Shown piece after piece: positions 60,818 through 64,000 of a stretch of DNA of 64,000 bases. Numbering within the stretch: the first letter of the stretch is position 1; the number at the start of each line of letters is the position of its first letter. The position numbers were made by a program, and so were the translations under genes. The DNA comes from Ferruginibacter sp. (GTDB lineage Bacteria; Bacteroidota; Bacteroidia; Chitinophagales; Chitinophagaceae), in contig JAQBNH010000009.1 of assembly GCA_028288705.1 (NCBI GenBank), positions 56,005-120,004 on the forward strand, read 5' to 3'. Under the pieces are notes generated by a model, which saw nothing but the letters and a program-made list of their open reading frames with translations, was not told the origin of the DNA and did no database searches.

Positions 60818-61216
60818 ATGTACCTGCGTGATGTCTGAGAGACTAAGCGCGAGTTGATGATTTTGAAAATTTAATTTGTGTGATTTAAATACCAGTCGCT
60901 GGTTAGTCAGGTAAAGCATTCCACCCACAGCTTCCATTCCCTTGAAGTGATTGGCAGGTGTTTCAAATAAAATCGTTTCGGCAGGTTGCGTATCAATTTT
61001 AGTAGCCTGCGAAACGAATTTGGATTTTGCTAACCAGCCCGTTAGCCAGGCAAATAACAGCCCGGCAATAATTCCTCCTGAGCAGGCCGAAAAAACAATG
61101 ATCATCAGCCGCTTTGCTGTTAAATCATCCTCTGTGAAAACGCGGCTTAAAATAAAAAAGACCGTCATGAAAATCCCAAAGCTGAGGCCGGCTTTAAATT
61201 TTCCTTTGTTGTGCAT
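60683..61216 (-). CDS. Membrane protein with GRAM/PH-like domain
   Basis: The 177-residue protein has two hydrophobic helices (about 8-30 with KAGLSFGIFMTVFFILSRVF, and about 38-62 with LMIIVFSACSGGIIAGLLFAWL) and a C-terminal domain (about 80-175) with ETPANHFKGMEAVGGMLYLTNQRLVFKS, which is the GRAM/bacterial-PH signature. Such domains bind lipids or proteins at the inner membrane. Its last 41 codons are duplicated at 59615. It is the intact copy. Function unknown. Confidence 0.82.
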   Translation of the reverse strand: MHNKGKFKAGLSFGIFMTVFFILSRVFTEDDLTAKRLMIIVFSACSGGIIAGLLFAWLTGWLAKSKFVSQATKIDTQPAETILFETPANHFKGMEAVGGMLYLTNQRLVFKSHKLNFQNHQLALSLSDITQVHRYKTLGLVNNGLAVKTNMGKSEKFVVEQVEEWVKLLTVQHELSV

Positions 61217-61378
61217 GGTTAATTGGCTTTTTAAAAATATTTTTTGCAGCTATGTTCGACGCCGTCTGTTACCGGTTAATCCTATGCGAATAATCAGCTA
61301 CGGTAAGTTATAGACCTGATCCCATGTAAATAAAAATACGACTTTCGTTTTCGTAACAGTTAGCGCAGGCGCGTTTTT

Positions 61379-61386
61379 TATCTTTG
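61379..61386 (+). promoter_or_regulatory. Putative -7 promoter box for the GNAT gene
   Basis: TATCTTTG matches TAnnTTTG, 39 bp before the ATG at 61426, with an AT-rich TTTTCG-containing region about 30 bp further upstream. Confidence 0.5.
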
Positions 61387-61425
61387 CCTTGCTACTATCC
61401 ATTTTTATCTCACATAATTTCTCGT

Positions 61426-62073
61426 ATGACCAAGGTTGGAATTTCAGTGAAACTCATGGAACAATGGCTCAAAGCCTGGTCGTTGTCAAGGAAGCTGCCT
61501 GCACCAGCCCGGTTTAAATCCGGTTTCAGGGTGGATGTTGGCTACGACAACCAACGGGCGCGCTATGTGTTCCCGGAGCTAAATGATGATTTTCTACAAT
61601 TAGCTGAAACGATTAAAGAACCATGGATTTATTTAAAAGTCTGTGCGCCCAGGGAAGCAGTAATAAATGTAATTTCAAATGAATGGGAAGTTGAGCCGCA
61701 GCGTTACATGATGACCAGCGGCGATCCAATGAAATCTCGCGATACGGTTTTGAATCAAGCCTATAAGCTGGAATATGAAACAACTGATGCCAGCTTTATC
61801 GTAAGGATTCATACCGGGAACGGCGACCTGGCTGCGATCGGGCACCTGGTCATTATAGAAAACCTGGCAGTTTATGACAGAATTTCTACTGAGCCAGCGC
61901 ACCGGCGAAAAGGGCTTGGAAGCTTCGTTATGAAAGAGCTGGAACGCATCGCCGTGTCGAACGGAATTTTTAATAATTTCTTAGCGGCAACGGAAGAAGG
62001 TAAGCGGTTGTATGAGTCGCTGGGCTGGAAAGTTCATTGCCTGTATACATCGGCCGTTATCCGGAGCTTATGA
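61426..62073 (+). CDS. GNAT-family N-acetyltransferase
   Basis: GNAT enzymes move an acetyl group from acetyl-CoA to an amine. The 215-residue product has the acetyl-CoA-binding motif A as TEPAHRRKGLGSFVMKELER (RRxGxG/A), preceded by strand-rich IENLAVYDRI and followed by NNFLAATEEGKRLYESLGWKVHCLY, the standard order. The N-terminal half (about 1-130) with KAWSLSRKLPAPARFKSGFRV is a longer unknown extension of a two-domain type seen in some Bacteroidota. The ATG at 61426 fits this start. Substrate unknown. Confidence 0.88.
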   Translation: MTKVGISVKLMEQWLKAWSLSRKLPAPARFKSGFRVDVGYDNQRARYVFPELNDDFLQLAETIKEPWIYLKVCAPREAVINVISNEWEVEPQRYMMTSGDPMKSRDTVLNQAYKLEYETTDASFIVRIHTGNGDLAAIGHLVIIENLAVYDRISTEPAHRRKGLGSFVMKELERIAVSNGIFNNFLAATEEGKRLYESLGWKVHCLYTSAVIRSL

Positions 62074-62276
62074 TTGACAATTTACAAGGTTTGTAAATCT
62101 TTTCCCAGGGGTGATCGCAGCGGCGGGGCGCTGGCAAACATGTGGGTTGATATTCAAGCTCCCCGCTCTGGATTATTTCAATGTTCGTTGCAATATGCTA
62201 CACACGGCTTCTCCCAACCTCTTGATTTCACAAAATACCTGTTTGTGAAGATGCCCGTTATATGGGGCATAACAGC

Positions 62277-62714
62277 CTACTTGTATTTCGTTGCCTGGTA
62301 GGAAACGGTTTTCCATTCGTTGTCTTTGCGGGCCCAGACAGACGTGACGTAAACGCTGATCGGGCCCTCTGCCTGGTAGCTGACGATCTTCACATCAGCT
62401 GTTGCGTTCACAATTTTAAATCCGCTGACGGTAAAATCTGCAGCCGGAAATTCGTCCATTTTCGGGAAGCTGATTTTGTCCCCGAAGCCCGTGCGATACA
62501 CCATGTTGTTGGGCAGGTAACCGATCGAGATCATCTCCCGGGAAAACCATTCCGGGTGAGCACCGAAACTTTTTGTTTTCAACGCTTCCCATTTCGCACG
62601 TTCCCTGTTCACCAGGAGGCTGTCATCCTGGTTTTGTGCAGATACGGAGAGTTGTGCCGCCACAAAGAAAACCAGTAGAAGGATCTTTCCGGGGCGCAGT
62701 GTTTTGTCAGGCAT
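62277..62714 (-). CDS. Secreted DUF4440/SnoaL-like small protein
   Basis: The 145-residue product has a signal peptide (MPDKTLRPGKILLLVFFVAAQLSVSAQ) and a mature part that looks like a cone-shaped NTF2-like fold: DDSLLVNRERAKWEALKTKS, EWFSREMISIGYLPNNM, DFTVSGFKIVNATADVKIVSYQAE and YVTSVWARKDNEWKTVSYQAT. The last phrase is characteristic of DUF4440. Function unknown. It stands alone between the GNAT gene and the repeats. Confidence 0.78.
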   Translation of the reverse strand: MPDKTLRPGKILLLVFFVAAQLSVSAQNQDDSLLVNRERAKWEALKTKSFGAHPEWFSREMISIGYLPNNMVYRTGFGDKISFPKMDEFPAADFTVSGFKIVNATADVKIVSYQAEGPISVYVTSVWARKDNEWKTVSYQATKYK

Positions 62715-62838
62715 AAAAAATAGTTGATGGTAAAAATTTAAAACCGGAACAGGCCAGGTATTCCCGTAGGCCCCTTCCTGCTAAAATAGAAAACCCAGCG
62801 AAAGTTTCAAACCTTTTCGGACTCAGGAGAAAAAAATT

Positions 62839-62982
62839 AACTCGCGCAAACTGTTTCCGAACATGCTAAAAATAATTGGAGAAATTCCGGGATCATTGGT
62901 GCGGTGACATAACTCGCGCAAGTGTTCCCCGAGCATGCTAAAAATAATTGGAGAAACTCCGGGATCACTTGTGTGGGTACAA
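62839..62982. repeat. Two tandem units of about 72 bp
   Basis: AACTCGCGCAA starts at 62839 and at 62911, each running on to CATGCTAAAAATAATTGGAG and CTCCGGGATCA-like text. The two units differ at about a dozen bases. On the minus strand the unit spells a repeated 24-residue DPG-SPIIFSM-type peptide, but no start or gene context supports expression. Confidence 0.85.
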
Positions 62983-63111
62983 GGCATCCAGTCTCTGACT
63001 GGATAACCCAAGCATTTTTTTATTTTAAAAACGTTGACCAAAGGCAAGCTACCGTTTGGAATTTGTGAAAAAAAATACATGAGTAAAGGCTGCCGCCCTA
63101 CCAGGTTATTG

Positions 63112-63182
63112 TTAACATGCAAGTCACAAACTTGCAGCTTGCTAACCACTGTGATCCCAGACAGCGTAAAATACTTCGACGG
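63112..63182. repeat. Left copy of the 71-73-bp repeat flanking msrA
   Basis: TTAACATGCAAGTCACAAAC continues with TTGCAGCTTGCTAA and ends ACTTCGACGG. A hairpin GCAAGT-CACAA-ACTTGC lies at 63119-63135. It lies 25 bp after the msrA stop. Confidence 0.88.
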
Positions 63183-63207
63183 AGCACCGGAACACCTGGA
63201 CTAGCGT

Positions 63208-63699
63208 TTATAAGAAAGTTCCGAATCGTTCAAAATGACAAGTATAACCATTGGGGTTTCTCACAAGATAATCCTGGTGTTCGGGCTCTGCAGGCCAAAA
63301 TTTACTAAAAGGTTCTAACGTGGTAACCACTTTGCCATTCCATCTTTTAGCATCATTCACTTTTTGAATAACTTCTTCCGCAATTTTCTGCTCTTCTTCA
63401 TCCTGGATGAAAATGGCTGACCGATAACTTGATCCCCTGTCATTTCCCTGCCTGTCAACAGTTGATGGATCATGGATACGATAAAAGTAATCGAGAATTT
63501 GCCTGAAAGATATTTTTGCAGGATCGTATTGCAATTCAATTCCTTCGGCATGGCCCGGATGATTCCTGTAGGTTGGGTTTTCGTTTTCACCACCAATATA
63601 TCCCACCTCAGTGTCCATGATCCCGGGTATCTTTCGAAAAAGATCTTCCATTCCCCAAAAACAACCGCCTGCGATATATGCTTTTTTATAGTTTTCCAT
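63208..63699 (-). CDS. msrA: Peptide methionine sulfoxide reductase A
   Basis: MsrA reduces the S-form of methionine sulfoxide in oxidised proteins. The 163-residue product from the ATG at 63699 has the catalytic GCFWGMED with Cys13, then [24 protein letters not shown] and the active-site [31 protein letters not shown] block (here [19 protein letters not shown]), and ends [22 protein letters not shown] text typical of MsrA without a fused MsrB. The longer upstream frame derives from the flanking repeat and is rejected. It is bracketed by two copies of a 71-73-bp repeat. Confidence 0.95.
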   Translation of the reverse strand: MENYKKAYIAGGCFWGMEDLFRKIPGIMDTEVGYIGGENENPTYRNHPGHAEGIELQYDPAKISFRQILDYFYRIHDPSTVDRQGNDRGSSYRSAIFIQDEEEQKIAEEVIQKVNDAKRWNGKVVTTLEPFSKFWPAEPEHQDYLVRNPNGYTCHFERFGTFL

Positions 63700-63755
63700 T
63701 TCTCCTATTTTTTTTTGATTGTCAGGGTTACGCGCTGTACGCATACCAGGTCTCA

Positions 63756-63828
63756 TTAACAGGCAAGTTACAGACTTGCGGCTTGCTAAACAGAAGTGAT
63801 CGCGGACAGCGTAAAAATATTTCGACGG
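63756..63828. repeat. Right copy of the 71-73-bp repeat flanking msrA
   Basis: TTAACAGGCAAGTTACAGAC continues with TTGCGGCTTGCTAA and ends ATTTCGACGG, matching 63112-63182 with a few changes. The hairpin is GCAAGT-TACAG-ACTTGC at 63763-63779. Confidence 0.88.
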
Positions 63829-64000
63829 CGGAGACACTATACGCTGCAGGGCTGGTTAAAAGGAGTCAACGCAAATAGCATTGCAAATCCTGATGATGAT
63901 ATGGGGACCGACGGAAAGGTTTCCACCTTGAACCAGTATACCGCCCGAGATGCCTACAGTTTCAGCCTGGATTATTTTATCGGTGATTATCAACCCGTGA
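63790..64000 (+). pseudogene. 5'-truncated fragment of an RHS/YD-repeat protein gene (runs off window)
   Basis: The plus-strand frame reads TEVIADS through the repeat, then [40 protein letters not shown] and SLDYFIGDYQPV up to the edge. [11 protein letters not shown] and the following block are a well-known phrase near the end of Chitinophagaceae RHS proteins. A stop at 63787-63789 and the repeat immediately in front mean the 5' part is missing here. The frame stays open to base 64000; what follows is not visible. It may be a relic or the end of a gene whose start was replaced. Confidence 0.75.

Larger units (their letters stand above)
62715..63207. other. Intergenic region with repeats
   Basis: 493 bp between the DUF4440-like gene and msrA. 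It contains the 72-bp tandem repeat (62839-62982) and the left copy of the msrA-flanking repeat (63112-63182). I see no gene; the short frames here run through repeats. Confidence 0.6.

Noticed and set aside
62823..63149. Minus-strand frame with DPG-SPIIFSM repeats as a gene
   Set aside because: It is just the translation of the 72-bp tandem repeat and extends into the msrA-flanking repeat; no ribosome site or start context.
63112..63828. CRISPR-like repeats around msrA
   Set aside because: Only two copies, about 645 bp apart, with a gene between them; no spacer array and no cas genes.
1..64000. tRNA or rRNA genes
   Set aside because: I looked for T-loop and anticodon-stem patterns and conserved rRNA wording by eye and saw none; a tRNAscan run would be decisive.

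Overview
The window looks like chromosome from a Bacteroidota bacterium, most likely family Chitinophagaceae. The reasons are a SusC/SusD pair with an N-terminal STN domain and a FecR-type anti-sigma factor, type IX secretion/gliding style C-terminal domains (a CHU_C-like lipoprotein and a beta-helix protein ending in a sorting-like domain), WG-repeat proteins, YD/RHS-type proteins, and several promoters with the Bacteroidota -7 box TAnnTTTG. I saw no tRNA, rRNA, prophage, plasmid origin or CRISPR array. Most genes are ordinary core or accessory genes; the last 11 kb and the 53.2-54.1 kb gap are richer in repeats and mobile-element debris.

Layout. 1-6 kb (minus): a partial susD, a susC and a fecR, i.e. 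an outer-membrane uptake locus with anti-sigma control, but no sigma gene beside it. 6-12.5 kb (minus): Arr-type rifampin ADP-ribosyltransferase, Pcm repair methyltransferase, a secreted helical protein, a Prc-like protease and a phosphohexomutase. 12.5-16.5 kb (plus, with one small minus gene): DUF2279-like, small secreted, luciferase-like and pirin genes. 16.5-21.7 kb: a giant tricorn-like protease, a DUF2809-like membrane protein, an NmrA-like reductase and a four-helix membrane protein. 21.8-25.6 kb (minus): kup followed by a short KdpD-like kinase and a KdpE-like regulator. 25.9-30.1 kb (minus): an M19 dipeptidase, then a tightly coupled SOS-mutagenesis operon (umuD-like, umuC-like, an unknown gene, SRAP/YedK) behind a perfect 19-bp palindrome that overlaps its promoter.

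30.3-35.1 kb (minus): an SMI1/KNR4 protein, a VOC protein, an unknown protein, and a ferritin-like DUF892 gene followed by an HPII-type catalase. 35.4-38.2 kb: two WG-repeat proteins. 38.5-46.6 kb (plus): CHU_C-like lipoprotein, CPBP protease, two sensor kinases with a receiver protein, a secreted beta-helix protein, and an EEP hydrolase overlapping a ChaN-like gene. 46.9-53.2 kb: amidohydrolase, rpiA, a DUF4214-like protein with a glycine-rich repeat tail, DinB, a receiver protein, SRPBCC, a zinc peptidase and a DHFR-like protein. 54.1-59.5 kb (minus): a secreted protein, metallophosphoesterase, VOC, AhpD-like, Crp/Fnr, an odd acyl-carrier-like protein, a YD-type secreted protein and a lipoprotein.

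59.5-64 kb is the most rearranged part. A 250-bp direct duplication brackets a REP-associated tyrosine transposase with REP-like hairpins, leaving a truncated gene copy on each side. Further on, msrA lies between two 71-73-bp repeats, next to a 5'-truncated RHS fragment that runs off the window.

The strongest candidates for something not well described are the four-gene SOS/AP-site operon with its unknown third gene and palindromic operator, the kup-kdpD-like-kdpE-like operon, the acyl-carrier-like protein whose two ends resemble a split ACP, and the RAYT cassette sitting in a duplicated gene junction. All functional calls come from reading motifs by eye; no database search was run.
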